Source: Galaxea fascicularis (lineage: Eukaryota > Cnidaria > Anthozoa > Scleractinia > Euphylliidae). Taken from it: a DNA stretch of 64,000 nt. The position numbers and the translations under genes are program-made. The stretch spans positions 8,975,002-9,039,001 of the forward strand of contig OX419339.1 in NCBI GenBank assembly GCA_948470475.1. Direction: 5' to 3'. The notes under the pieces are model-generated. The model ran no database searches and was not told the origin of the DNA. It saw only the letters and a program-made list of their open reading frames with translations. Every line of letters starts with the position of its first letter. Positions within the stretch are counted from its first letter, which is position 1. Below, one piece after another: positions 48,001-62,016 of this stretch.

Positions 48001-51000
48001 CAGTTAAGCCACTAAAATGACTGTGAAAAAGAACAGTGCCTATTTTGTTTTGTTTTCCTTTTAGATATGGTCACAGTCTTCTTGAGGAGGCCAGACTTGA
48101 AAAGAGAGAACTGTGAGTTCATTTCCAGGAAGAAAATCTTACTTAAATGACTGCATGTGCAATAATTTATTGATTATGGTGGAAATTTCATTTCAGTCTG
48201 CATATTAAAATAATTTATTTGGAATTTATTTTAATAAAATTGATAATATAGCACTGTATATTTATTCTGTATTGGTGGATATGCATATGTTGTAAGTCAA
48301 AATGACTGTTCCTTTGGGGAAAAATGAATTTTGTTTCCCTTCAAATCTCAATGTTTCCCGTGACTTTGTCTCACGAGACACTGAGATTCTTGGGAAACAA
48401 AACTCACTGTTCCCCTCTGGACCAGTCATTAAGTGTTAATTATTATTCATGTATGATAAATAATCAGGATTAGGAGACAAAGTAAATTTAGAACCAAACT
48501 AAGTTGAAAATTAATCATTTCAATCTGAATTTCATTTTCACATACAACACTTTGATAATTAAATATGTCCTGTTCAGTACAATATTTTAACAGTATGCAT
48601 TTTGCTATGTAATTCAGTGAAGAGCTTATTTCACAACTGCAAGATCAAATTCAGTTACTTGATGAAGATGGAGCACAACTGAGGGACCAGGTATTAAATC
48701 ATCCATGTTATTTCAGTTGCTACACTCAATAGACAAATTTAGCACTGTGTGAAATCCAAGTAAAAAACACCAGTAATGTACCAAAATGTCTCTCTTTTTG
48801 TACAACATTTGACTTGCATAACATAATGTCCATTTTGAAAACTCTGGATGCAATGATTATTACTGACAGTACTGTGCAAAAGAATGTAAACGAATTTCGC
48901 TGCTTTTCCTGACTTTTCGGTGCTTTTCAACGAAATTTGACGAAATTTCGAAGGAAACGATATTTCAGACGAAGTTTCATGAATTTTCGAAATGACTATT
49001 GTTTTAACGAAAACGAAAATTCACGCTGTTCTTTGCAAGACCTCGCGAATATTCTAGCGAAATATCGCTGAGTAAAACGATCTTTCGCGAGAAGAAGTTC
49101 GCAGAAAGTTCGCACGAAAGTTCGCACGAAAATTCGCTCATCAAACGATGTTCGAAAACAGTGATACATGTAAATATCCTTTAAATTTACAACTGTAACT
49201 GATGTTTCGCACTTGTTTACAAAATATGCAACCCTGCATGTATTAATTTTGTAACCAGAAATACATGTATCACTTTCAAACATCTATTGGTGCATTTAAT
49301 TCTACATTACAGTTGTATTTAAAATGGACTTTGAGGAATACAGAGGAAACATAGAACCTTATGCCAGAAGATTCTGACATTTACAGAATTGACCACAGGG
49401 ATATGCTGAGCTGGCCTTGTCCAGATAAGCCACTTTTATAACCAACTGCAACAGTAATATTGGTTGCTTGGTTACTATGGCAACAATTCAGTGAAAAACA
49501 GGGAAAACATTTTGCAATTCAACTAGTTAATTAGCTAAATCGGTTGCACTTTTAAAATTGGAGGTGTAGTTAGAAAATTATTATCTCTCTTTGATTAAGT
49601 TATGTTGCAGTTAGAAATTAAATTCAGGTAAAAAAAATTTAACCTCACAAGCCTACAAATAACAGTTGGTCATTGGACAGAGAAAGCTTAGCCTGGTCGG
49701 ACACTGTGACCGGGAATTTCTGACCAGGCTGTTCTCTTGTGCGACCAAAACTTGACCCTGCTCTGACAAATGACCTACTTATGGACAACAGTTATTTGCA
49801 GGCTTGACCTAGGTTGAAAATCAGTTTCCTTTGTCTCTTAACCCTAATTTTGAATAATTAGGCTTAGTAGACAAAGGGATTTGTTTAACCAGGCTTTTGC
49901 TTTTATTTGCTGTTCCACCTACGTCGATCAGATGAGACAAAACCAGCTTCGGCACGAAGATGAAATCATGAGATTGAAAGAACAGCTGTCAGATGCGCAA
50001 AGGTTTGTGTTAATTGTAATGTGGAGTTCCAATCAATCATAACAAGAAGAGGTCCTTTAAAATAAATGTCATATGTAGACTAATACCCCACTTCCCGCTC
50101 AATTTTCTTTCTTAATCTTTCACTAACTCCATGTATGTGAGAGCCTGGTTCAGTGTCTGAAATCCCAGTCTTTGATACTGTTGCAAGTATTGTTATCTAA
50201 GGTTAAATTGAATGAAATTATAGCATTCATTAATTTTCTATCTTTTCTGATTTAGGTCCAATATTCAAGAAAATGTGGACTTAATCAAACTTCAGAGGGA
50301 CATGAAGGAAAAAGCCACTAAATTTGAGGCTCTGCAGTCCAAATATTTGAGTTTAGAAGAGGTTAGCAACTCATCCATGCTGTAATAAGTGAATCTCTTC
50401 CATTTTTCCATTATTCCTGTTATTATCATTTTTTATGTCCGTGGGGGTTGGGGGTGGGGGTTGGGAGGGTGGGGGTCTGTGAGGATACATGTATCTCTAA
50501 GCTTAATCAGTATTACTGTTACATCTGCTTATAGTTTGTTAAGTGTTAGCAGCAAATCATTATTTGATTGTCACTTTTTTTCCCTAAGGGTTGCAAAAAG
50601 ACAGTCTACACTCATACAATATATGTTGTGCCGCATAGCACTATAAACACATAGAAGTGGTGGAACAGAGAATTAACTCTGGAGTGTAAATTAAAGTGCT
50701 AATAGAAACCCATGAAACTCCAGAGTTAATTCTCTGTTCCACCACTTCTATGTGTTTATACTGTGCTACGCGGCACAACATATATATGTACCCTTACTTT
50801 CTCTTCGCCGCGATTTACCATCTTAATCGTCCTCGACTTTCTCTGTCCGACCTCATAGCTTAGTCGGCAGAGCAACGGTAGATCTAATCCAGAGTTCGTG
50901 GGTTCGATTCCCACCGAGGTCATAAGAATTTTTTCTTTGCCTCGTGTGGTTCCCTGATACCCTTTACTAGGGCTAATGCCCAGTGGGTTTTCATGGGTTT

Positions 51001-54000
51001 CTATTAGCACTCTAATTTACACTCCAGAGTTAATTCTCTGTTCCACCACTTCTACACTCATACAATCTTTATCATGTAGTATTAGTGTGGGATGATTTCA
51101 GTAGCAGCTAAGTGCAGTTACATGCAAAGTGTACATGTACAGTATCTTCAATTTTTGAATGGTGTAACGTTATAAGTATTTGTCTTAACAATCTCCCATG
51201 GAATCCCCACATCTGTCAGTTTAAACTTGAGATATCAAATACTTATTCTTTTCTTTTATTATCTGTTGTAAAAGAAATTGTTTCATCCAGTATACATTTT
51301 GCCTTTGCTTAGAATCTTGCCAAAGTCAAAGCAAGTCATACACAAGTTCTTGATGAAATGGAGAAACTTAATGAACAACTGAAGGAGGTAACTTTAAAGT
51401 ACAACCAATTCACTTTATAATAACGTTGAGAAGGTTAAAGCCTTTCACACACAGTGTAATTTTGCAGGGTATAATACCAATTAGTTAAGAAAAAAATTCA
51501 TTGTAATCAAAATGAACAGGAAGTTTGTTCTTTATTATATACATGACTTGTGCATGTACATGTAGACTGTAGTTCAGTGCTTTGAAGGAGCTCTATCATG
51601 GGAGTTTTGCTGTTTTCCAGGGAAAACTACACAGAAATGCTACTTTATGACCTTTACTCATGCTGAGACATTCCTTGAAATAAAGGAGAAAGATGCATTG
51701 TATCAATTGATTTTTTTGTAGGAAGAGTCATCCATGGTACATTTCTTGCCATGGCTTAACATAATGCGTGAGAATTTGAAAATTTTTTCAAAATGCAATC
51801 CATTTCCATCCTTGCCATCCGTAATAGATGAAGACGGTACAAGTATTTAGTCTCGTGCAGTAACACAGTCTTGAGTGAATAAACTGCTTCATTATTCTCC
51901 AGGTTTCGCTAATTAATTTTAGTCTCATTCACTAATACAGTGAATTAAATAAATGGCTTTGCTATTTTTGGTTTTTTCCTGATTTAAAGATGTCTTTGAG
52001 CATTTCACAGCGGACCGAAATAGCATCACAAAGCTGCTTTACGATATTTGTTTGCCTTGCAGGAGCAAACTAAAAACTTGGTAATGAAAAATGAGCTCAA
52101 GACAGGAGGAATCGCATCAAAATCTTTGTCAGAGGTATAAGAACATTACCAGGGCACCGTTTATTCAGACATTAGTGTAAATTCCTTTCACTGCTGTTCA
52201 ACCAGTGTTCACAAGTGCAACTACTGTACTATTTACATCTTCATTCTTTAATCTGTAGTTCAAGATGTAATTTTCATACATGAGTATATTCATAATCATT
52301 TATTTCATCTAAGTATAATAATATTATCTCTCGTGTTTAGATTTAAAGTTTTAAAGTACAGGTCTTCGTTTCACTGGAGAGCCATGGTGAACAGGCAAAG
52401 CATTACTTGTCAAATTGTCAGTTTGTCAAAATGGTTGAAATTATCACTGGTTGTCATCAAGGGCTGGATAGCGGGAATTGTACATGTAGTTTAGGATCCC
52501 TGACTATTTTTATGGACACAAAAAGCAGCGTATAAAATACGCCACAACTACCAAAATCCATGGCAATTTTAAGCATTGATGCCAACTTAACTGTGCACTT
52601 CAAACTTGGTAATAAACAAATGATCACCCCACACCTCAGTTATCTGCTTTAGAGTTTGCAACGATGTTCCCATCAGCAACTGTTACATGTACTATGTATC
52701 TGTTGTAAACTTTTTGTTTTTGCTTTTGTTATTGTTATTGTTGTTCTCTTCACCCGCTCCTTCATAATCCTGACGAATTAGCAACTTCAAATGATTGGAG
52801 ACCTGAAAGCAGAGAATGCAATCTTGAAGGAAGCTAATGAGAAGTTGGTAAACAGGTGAGGTATTCTAAGTTCTACTACCTTGTTCCCTAACGCTTAAAC
52901 GCATCAAGTCCTGAAAATATTTAAAGAAGAAAACGTAGCTTATGTTGAGGTTAAGTTCAATAAGTTGCTAATTTTATTGTTCTGTACTACGTGTGAATAC
53001 GCTTTTCAGCTCTACAGAAATGACAGGCCAGGGCTGTGCTCTAGCGGCGCCCGGTCGCCCCTGGCGACTTACTTTTGTCATTGGGCGACCAGGAAATATT
53101 AGTTTTTGCACCAAACTTATATGCTGGACGCCCTAGATTTCAAGGGTTTAGAGGTTTGGGCGCCCAACTACTTTTCTTAGAGCACAGCCTTGACAGGTCA
53201 AAGTACTTGTACATGCAGGGTTCGTACAGGTCCTGGAAATCCTAGTCTAGCATTTTTTAGGGCTGGAAAGCCCCTGAAAATGAGAAGAGGTCCTGGAAAA
53301 TCAATTTTCAAAGAGACTGAGGAGCAGCCAGATGGGAAGATCGAGCAGCTGAAAAATACCTATTGGAGCATTATTGGTCCTGGAAAAACTTTCTGATGCC
53401 TGGAAAACCCCTGGAAAAGTGCTAGAAAAGTGTTTCTATTTGATCCCTGTACCTGATCTTGTTGTCTTCCCGTGTGCTTCTATGCAAGTGTCCATTTACA
53501 GTATCTTCCCCAGCGTCTTCCAGTTTTATAAGTTCAAATTTTGTAAACAGACTCATTATCTGAAGAACCACCAAAAACACTGATACAACACAGTACTTTA
53601 CAAAACATGTAAGAGTTTACTTTCAGTTCACTTGGTTTTTGTTTTCTTTATTTATTTATTTTATTTTATTTTTGCAGTGCCTTTGATGCAGAAAGAGAGA
53701 GACAGCACAGGGCAAAATACAGGCAAATGGAGGTACAGTCAGGCCAAGCAAACTCGGTCTTCTTTGAGATTGTTTGAATTTGTTATGTATTTAGGGAGTC
53801 TCTTGATTTCTAGTGGCATTTGGAAGAAAATTAAGCACGAGTAAATTTTTCAGACTAACAAAGCGAGTGCAGTTTGTGCTGTTTGAGAAAATTACAAGTG
53901 CTTATTTTTCCAAATTGCTATACATGAAAGGAATCGCGTAAAGGAAGTGAATAAAGGAATTGAGCATTTGACCGCGCATATAAAGGTACACCTTATTTAA

Positions 54001-57000
54001 CGTCGGTAATTCCTTTACTCTCTAAATCGAGAGTATTCTCCCAGGAAGCCGACGGTGCGCGCATTTTACCCCCCTCTTTCCATCAGTGCTCCGTTTTAAG
54101 GGTATTTAAAGCTACTTAAGCTACACTGAAAGGAAAGAAGTCGAAACAAGGATGTGAGATCCGGGGATCGAACTCGGGACCTTATGCACCAAGGCCGCGC
54201 ACTAACCGACTGTGCCACCCTTGCCCCATATGACACTTTATTATTTTACTGATTAACTGATTAAGATCATAATACAACGCAGTTAAAGCGGTTCGTTACA
54301 TGCACATGAAAGAACGTTTTCAATGACATTAACAAAACATTAGACTGGTGTTACTCTTGAACTGCACTGCTCTTAGCCAATGAGAATCGATATTAGTTTC
54401 CTCGGTTCAAGCGGACGAAACAGAGGTACCAACTGAAGTAAATTACCATCTGCTGCTGTTTTAGGTGGAAATGGAGCAGCTAAGGGCCACCTTGAAGTCA
54501 GACTTGGAGGAGAAAAATGAGATTCTTGACAAGCTCACACATGAACGAGGTACAGTGCTTGTTTTGAGGGTCCTATTACGATATTAAATGCGTGCCCTTT
54601 ACGATTGGTAAGTATCGTTTATTTGGATATGCCGCGACTCCTAATTCTGCTTTAGATTGGATTTCCAAAAGAAAGAAAACTGTAAAACGACAACGCCATC
54701 ATGCAGTATCCATGGGCAAAGGGGTGTCGGGTTGAAATAGCTGACAGCTGTACTGTGCAAGGGGCGACAGTGGGTGTCCTGTGTGAGCGTCCTGTGTGAG
54801 CCAGTGGAAGGGTCAATAAATAGCTGTCATTACATGTACTGTACGTTATGCATATAAATCTAACTGTCCTAATTTCTACAATAAGAAAAAGAAGACTTTG
54901 TTCCAGTCATCACGAACTTCATATACCATGCCTGCTGTGACATGAGTTTTTTAAAGAAGTTAGAAGGGGCTTTTGATGAAGATAAATCAAATAATTTATG
55001 CTTAACGCCTTAGAAATTTAAACTATCTTATTTACATTTTGTGGTAGAATCCGGTGAAAAGCTCCAGGAAGAGGTTCGTGATTTAAGAATCCAGCATTAC
55101 ACATTAAAGGAACAGCACGACGACTTGAAGGAAAAAATGAAATTTTTCACCAAGGTAATTTGAGGGCAGGAGTTTACCATCCACTGTTATCATACTAGTG
55201 AACACTATTTGACACTTAAACTCATCGCCAATAGAAGAGCTTGGGGAAGGTGCCAAGGGATAGGTGGTGTCACGCGTGATGCGAGCCGAGCGTGCAGATA
55301 TCCATGGCAACCCTGAGAGCGGCAACCCCCGTCACACTGATGAATCAATGGAGACACTTACCAACCCAAATACTTACCCATCAAGAAACCACAAAGGGGG
55401 TGGGAGGAGTGGGAACACGAAAGCACAGAACTTACAGGAGAGCGAAGCCAAACGCCCTAAAACATAGCAAGAACGCAAAACATAGGTGCCCCTGCAAAAC
55501 CCCCCACATATGCTACCCTCATACGGGTGGCCACCGCGAACAGCCGCTGAACGCATTGGCTCGAGTTTAACTTAGCCCAAATTACATTCAGCCACATTAA
55601 AACGGTAAGCACGAGTCCTGTCCTGCGGTGAAAGTCAATAAAACCTCGCCTCCCTATGAACTGTTGCGCCAAAAACAACGCGGGCCTTAGAGCAGCGCGC
55701 AATGGTACTTTTCTCTCCTCCTTGCGCGCGTTTTTCTATTCGCGCACCATTTTTTCCAGCTTCTGCTATGCAGGTTAACAGAAGGCGGGAGTGAACCATC
55801 TTAATGGTCGTGGCTAGCCCAGTTCTACTTCCTTTCTCCAAGGAATTCGGTAAAAGTGGATAATTTCTAGCCAGATGTTTTCTAAGTTGAATAAATTTTC
55901 TGGCACTTGCTTCTTGGTACAATGGTGCCCTCTCGAAAATTTAAACACCCTGTTGGTGTAGCCAATCACATCGCGAGTTTAGTCGGTCAATTGGCTATGC
56001 TATTGACGGCGCGTTTCGACACCAACTCCAAACCTTTTTTTTTTTTTCTTTTGCAGGAAAGTGCAGTAGACTTTCAGGAAATTGAGGAGGCACTTGTGTT
56101 AATAAAAGTAAGTCAAGCATTCTTCAATAGTACACAAAGGGATAGAATCTTGTTTTTTAAGCATATAAAACGAAGAAAACGAGAATTCAAGCAACTAAAG
56201 ATATTCAGAAGAGGAATGTTTTTCTTTCCTTAGCATCGAAAAGAAAAAGGCAGCCAAGACTTGGATTTCTTGGAAAAAGTTGACGATGAAAAGAGCAAAG
56301 GTGAATTTCATTAATGAGTCTGTCGTGTACAATGAACTGTCTGAACTGTATTTCATGCACCCTGTTCTTCTGTTTTTGTTTTATGCTTCGTTTATCTTTA
56401 TCACTGATGTAGTTGTCTGAGTTGGTCTCTCTCTACTAACTCTGGTCTGAGTAATTACTATTCTGTTTCAGATTTACAGAGACACGTGACAGAATTACAG
56501 GCATCCCATGCCGACACCATCAACGAGCTGGAAAAAACGAGGAACATGTTGATTATTCAACACAAGATTAACAAGGATTACCAGACAGAGGTGAGAGAAG
56601 AAAAATGTCGGTTAAACCGATATCAGACAGCTTACTCTTCATGTGATTGTCCAGTATCTAAAAATTATAGTAGGTAATACACGCCCTGCTATGCTATTTA
56701 CATTTACCCTAAGGTCTAAACTCGTGGTAAGGTTTAATGTCACACCAGATTCTTTGTTCTTCTCGGTTCAAGTATGCGCGGTGTGAAGCGAAGACTGTCT
56801 AAACGACATAGGTTACATGTAATTCCACTTCAGGTTGAACGAGTGACAAAAAAGATGACTGAAGACAAGAAAGAGTATGATCTGAAGATGCAAGAGTACG
56901 CACAATTGCTGGACATCAGAGCTGATAGAATACGGGTCAGTAATCTTATAAGAACTGTCAATTTTTTTGTTTACCTTCTGCTCCACTGGTACAGCCTTGG

Positions 57001-60000
57001 GCAACTGGAACAGTGCGGCCGCGGCGGCAGTAACCAATCATTATTCATCTTAAGCCGATGAATTTTAAATTGTCTCGTGTTTTTCGCGCCTCCTTCGGCT
57101 GTTTTCAGCGAAACGCAAGACGTTTTTTCGTTTATTCTAAGGCCGATCAGTTCACTACCAGAATGAATAAAGTTAAGGGCTGGTAATGTGGCAGTTGTTT
57201 AGGTCAGTCTCGTTAAAATTGCGCACTTGCCTTTTGGATAAGTGGAGCTGTGAGTGGAGCACTTCATTCGCAGTGTGGTCGGTTAGTTCTTACATCAATC
57301 AGTCGTTAGCACGTACTGTATATTGAGCACGTAAATTCTAGCTGACTGTAAGAAAGAAATGAAAATAAATGAGTCCTGAAGCCCACAGCCGTACACTTTA
57401 TCGTTTACGGTTCTCAGTTTTGATTAACAACTGAAGTACACGTAAATGAGGGGGAGGTGGATTTTTCCTCCTAGGTTAATTTCAACTTGATTTTCTTTGT
57501 TTGATGTGATTGCCTTTCGCCATTCGTTTCAGAAATTGGAGAGTCAGATGCGGGACATAGCGTATGGTACCAAGCAGTATAAAGCAGCTCCGACCGAGGT
57601 AAAACATGGGCCGTTTCTTGGCAAGATTGACGTGAAATCATTTTTCTCCCATCTTTTCTGTTACATTTCGTCTAATTCTTTTTTCCCTTTCAGCAGGAAT
57701 CTGAGTTTGAAGAAATGGATAGCACAGTTGAGTTGGAACGAGGGCAAAATGTCTTTGAAATTCATATTGATACGGTAAATGAACGTTATTTCCGAATCTC
57801 GTTGAGTTCAAGGTTCTTCGCATCCATTTTCGTGGGACAAATTTCTGTCGTGACTGTCGGCAGAGAGAGATCAGAAGACTTGGTATCCGATACAAAATAA
57901 ACGATTTAGTCATAAGGAAGTGGTTATTTCTTACGGGTTAAGAAGCTTTTCCCCTTCGTGTCAGTCACAGTTGCCATGTTCTTGCTCCCGTTTTTCCTTG
58001 GGCGGTGGGTACGGCTACACGTGGGCTTCATGTATGTTTGGCAAGTTATCTCTAACTGTTATATTATAGTTAGACGACGTGTTTGAATTAATTAGTTCAA
58101 TTGTGGTAATCAGTTATGGTAATGCATGGGAGCAGATCGGTTTATTTGGTATCTGATCAATAAAACATTTATAATTCCACTCCCTAATAAATTTTCTGCA
58201 ATAGTTAACTAAATCGTTACGAACCAATGAAGTAAGAAATCCGTTATACAGAACTTTATTCCGATGGAGTTAAACTGTGATGAGGCAATTTTCAGCTGCG
58301 TTTTTTTACATTTGTCCAGGTCATCTTCTCGCAAGAATCTGTTAAGGAGTTTGAAGATGATGAACCAGTGACATTTGTAACTTTCGAGTTCTTTGAACAT
58401 GAGCTTCAAACCACGCCTGTTGTTAAAGGAACAAGGTAGGGCAGTTCTTTAATTTATCTCGGGTTATATTCAACGCAGCTTTCGGCAAAAGGGTAGCACT
58501 GCTTAAAATGGGATTTGTCGAGGCCAAAAATATTTTAAAATATTTCTTCAAAATGGATGGCAACGTGTATCTTGAAGTTTATAACCACGTGTTTTTATCA
58601 TGTTAACACGACACGACGTTCTAAATTTAAAAAATTATTACAAGGGCGAAAACTATGAGCGCGGGAAAGTTTGTTAGGAATATGCGTCGTTGGATTGATT
58701 TCCAAGTTACTGATAATGAATTGTTCAAAGAGAGTATTTTCGTTCACATGATAATCGAATGCCATTTCCTCTACCTCTTGCGTTTCTTTCAATGAAATTC
58801 CCAGTTGGCTCCTAATAATCAAAATCCTCATCGCTGATGCAAATTAAACTTGAATGCAAAAGATTAAATTCAATTCATAATCATACACTCTTTAGCTCAA
58901 GTCTGACGATGGTTCTATTTCTCTTATTTTTGTTCAGGCCTGAATTCAATTTTACTTCTCAGTACATAGTGAGAGTTGATGACTTCTTCCTGCATTACCT
59001 ACAGAAGGTAAACACATTTCATCTTTGGTATTTTTTTTGCGTGTTGATGATAGCCCTTTTCCTTAAGAACGTTTGCGACATCTTCCTAATTACACACCGC
59101 ACAAATCCACATTAAGTTATAATTCGCTTCGATCAAACGAGCGTAAAATATTTCACCCTTTGATTTCCGAAATTACACCTGAATAATCTGACTAAAGCAA
59201 GAATATGGTAGGATGTGCGAGGGAATCCAAGAACATCGGGACATGTGTGAATCTGGTGTGGCAGATGTCAAAGCGAAAACAATTATAACTATACACTTGA
59301 ATACCAGCGGTAAATACGTGATTGAATAAACTCCATAACACCGAACCCATTAAACCTGTTTCAGGCACCTAAATGGAGCAGAAATTGAGACGGAATGACA
59401 TATTAAAACTCACAGAATTTATAGTTAAAAACATAGACTTGCCTCCCCGTTTCGCGCGTTTTAATATTACGCGGATTTCATGTCATCTATAGAGCGGTAG
59501 AAGTAGGGCGTTGTTTTTTTTTTTATGCCAAACAAAGTATAAAGGTTTAGGTATACATGTATAAAAGTCTGAAAGACCCACACGTAAGGATTCTCCTGAA
59601 ATTTAGGCAAACACATGTTTACTAATCACTGTAGTCGATATTTTTTTAACAGGAATCCACCTTATTAGAGATTCACCGAGCTTACGGTACTGATTACAAA
59701 ACTGTAGCAGCTTGCCAGATAAAATTTAGAGACCTGCTTGAGAAACCTCATGGAAGGGTGCACAGCACTGCCAAGCTTATAGGTAGGAACCCTGTTATAG
59801 CAGTTAGAGTAATCTTGCCCTAGTTAAAGCCAAATGGAAGGAAAATCACACTTATAGGAAATTCAAGTAAGCTGGTACATCTGGGGTGCTTACCATTTAC
59901 ACGGAAAACCGGGAAATTCTGGTTGGAAATTCAAATGGTACATACCATTCCGTTTGGAACGTTTTAGAAATTATGGGCCATCGGACATCGGCTTAATCAT

Positions 60001-61975
60001 TGCATTTTCTCTGCTGTTTTTCAGCTTTCCAATTGATACTAGTACATTTTGTGATTTATCCATTTTGCGTTTGGACAAGCTGCACCATTAAATATTTATA
60101 CCTAAAATTTCCACCCGGATGGATCGTGTAAATGGTAAGCGCTCCTGGTTAACGGTCCTATCAAAAAACGGTAAGAGAAGAAGCACAACGTTCCATTCTT
60201 ATTTTATGACGAAAATTTAGGACTCTTTTTACTAAGAAGTGATGGGTCTTACTTTCGTTTTGTAACTAGGCACCAGACCTCCATGTCAAGGAGCAGAGTT
60301 TGCGACCTTAGAGTACTGGGTACGACTTAGAGTCCCCATGGACCAAGCCATCAGGTTATATAGGGTAAGTGTGCTTCTCTTTGTTGTGATTAAAACGCAT
60401 TCATATTCTTCAGTAGTATTAACGGGTTTACGAATTTCAAAGTAACCTCCTTCTGGCCCTAGTTGTTGAGAGAGTGGCAAGCCTTATCCAGGGGATAACA
60501 AAATGTACAGTTTTTGAACAACTGGGTCCTGGCGCGCGTTTCTCGAAACTACCGAAACTTTTCGTGCGCATTTCGGTTGCCATAATATCTATCGTATCTT
60601 AAAAAGGAAAGCGTTTCCAGGCATGAAATTTTGCAACCGATTCGCCCTTTCGTATCTTGAAATCATAGCAAAAGACCAGCTTTTTAGGATAAGGGGATCG
60701 CAGTTTTACAAATGGCTTTTCGGGCCCGAAAAGTTTACGGGACGTTCGAGAAACGGGCCCCTGGGCTTTTGCATTGAGTTTTTACAGGCTTAACATCTGA
60801 ATCTTCCCGTCACATTTTAGGAGCGTACAAAGGCGCTTGGTTACATGAACTCTGGAGCGTACAAAGCTCTGGAAGATGCTGGTCACGTGTCAGATAAGCC
60901 ACCCTCTGACGTCAACGAGCTGGATGTGCACGTGATCAGATGCAGTGGCATTACACCGAGGAGACCAGGTGTCGATTTCGAGTTTCTCAGTAGTATAGCA
61001 GTTACTGTAAGCTCAGTCTAAATTTCATTCCCAGTGATAGTGTTGCATCTCTATTGTTTTAGGGCTAGGGTCCATTGTTTGTGTTGTGTGCTCTTTTGTC
61101 CACCTGAATGGTTGCAAGCTAATCACGTGAGACCTTACGAGAGGTGCAACATGACCCATTTTACACGCTTATGGCCATCACGGTTCTTTGACATTTCTAA
61201 TATCAGTCTTGCGTGTTTCTGGAAAATTGACACGCGATAAATGAGCACATAGCAGGAGCAAATTATGAACATCAATTGAGTGTCATAAAACATAAACAAC
61301 CATAGCAATTACTCTGACCAATGACAATCACGGAAACAGTGGAATAAGCCAATCAGAATTCCAAGCAGTTATCGGCGTTAAGCGCGGGAAAATGCACGTG
61401 TGCAAGTCGCGATTGCTTTTGGTTTTGCTTTTCATTGGTTGAAATAGTGGCGCGAGTTTTGCTGGCCAATCACGGAGCAAAGCACGGCAAAACAAAGCAA
61501 ACGCAATTGACTCTCGACACCCAATTGAAAACTGCTCTTCAAAAAAATAGGCGTAAGTGTAGATCTCCTTGGTGAAAATTTTATCTCTCCCAAAATAAAT
61601 GTGCAGGTATTTTTATTAGTATACATATGAAGCAACATCAAACATATACACGCATATACAGATAAATTATATTTAAATAAAGACTAACGCTCGCTATTGT
61701 GTAAAGAAGCCTGAACAGGACTTCAACGGAGTTTGAACCCGTGACCTCGCGATAACGGTGCGATGCTCTAGCCAACTGAGCTATGAAGCCATTGACATTA
61801 GGAGTAAGTCAGTTGTAGGTTCATATGTTCCTCTCAAGGTGAACGATGTGAGGGATGTATGTGAAATGAATCATATGAACTGCGGAATGGAAATCAATTG
61901 AAGACTGATCCATCTCTCACATACATCTCTCACATTGTTCACTTTCACGGGAACATATGAACCTACAATTGACCT

Positions 61976-62016
<41 letters not shown>

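Noticed and set aside
55292..55570. A 92-codon frame in RPGRIP1L intron 18
   Set aside because: No recognisable domain, and it lies in a locally GC-richer stretch that looks like unclassified repeat sequence inside an intron.
60969..61008. A longer version of RPGRIP1L exon 29 ending at ACT/gtaagc
   Set aside because: It would put exon 30 out of phase. The donor at 60969 joins CCA-G to GA-ATA and gives the expected [11 protein letters not shown].
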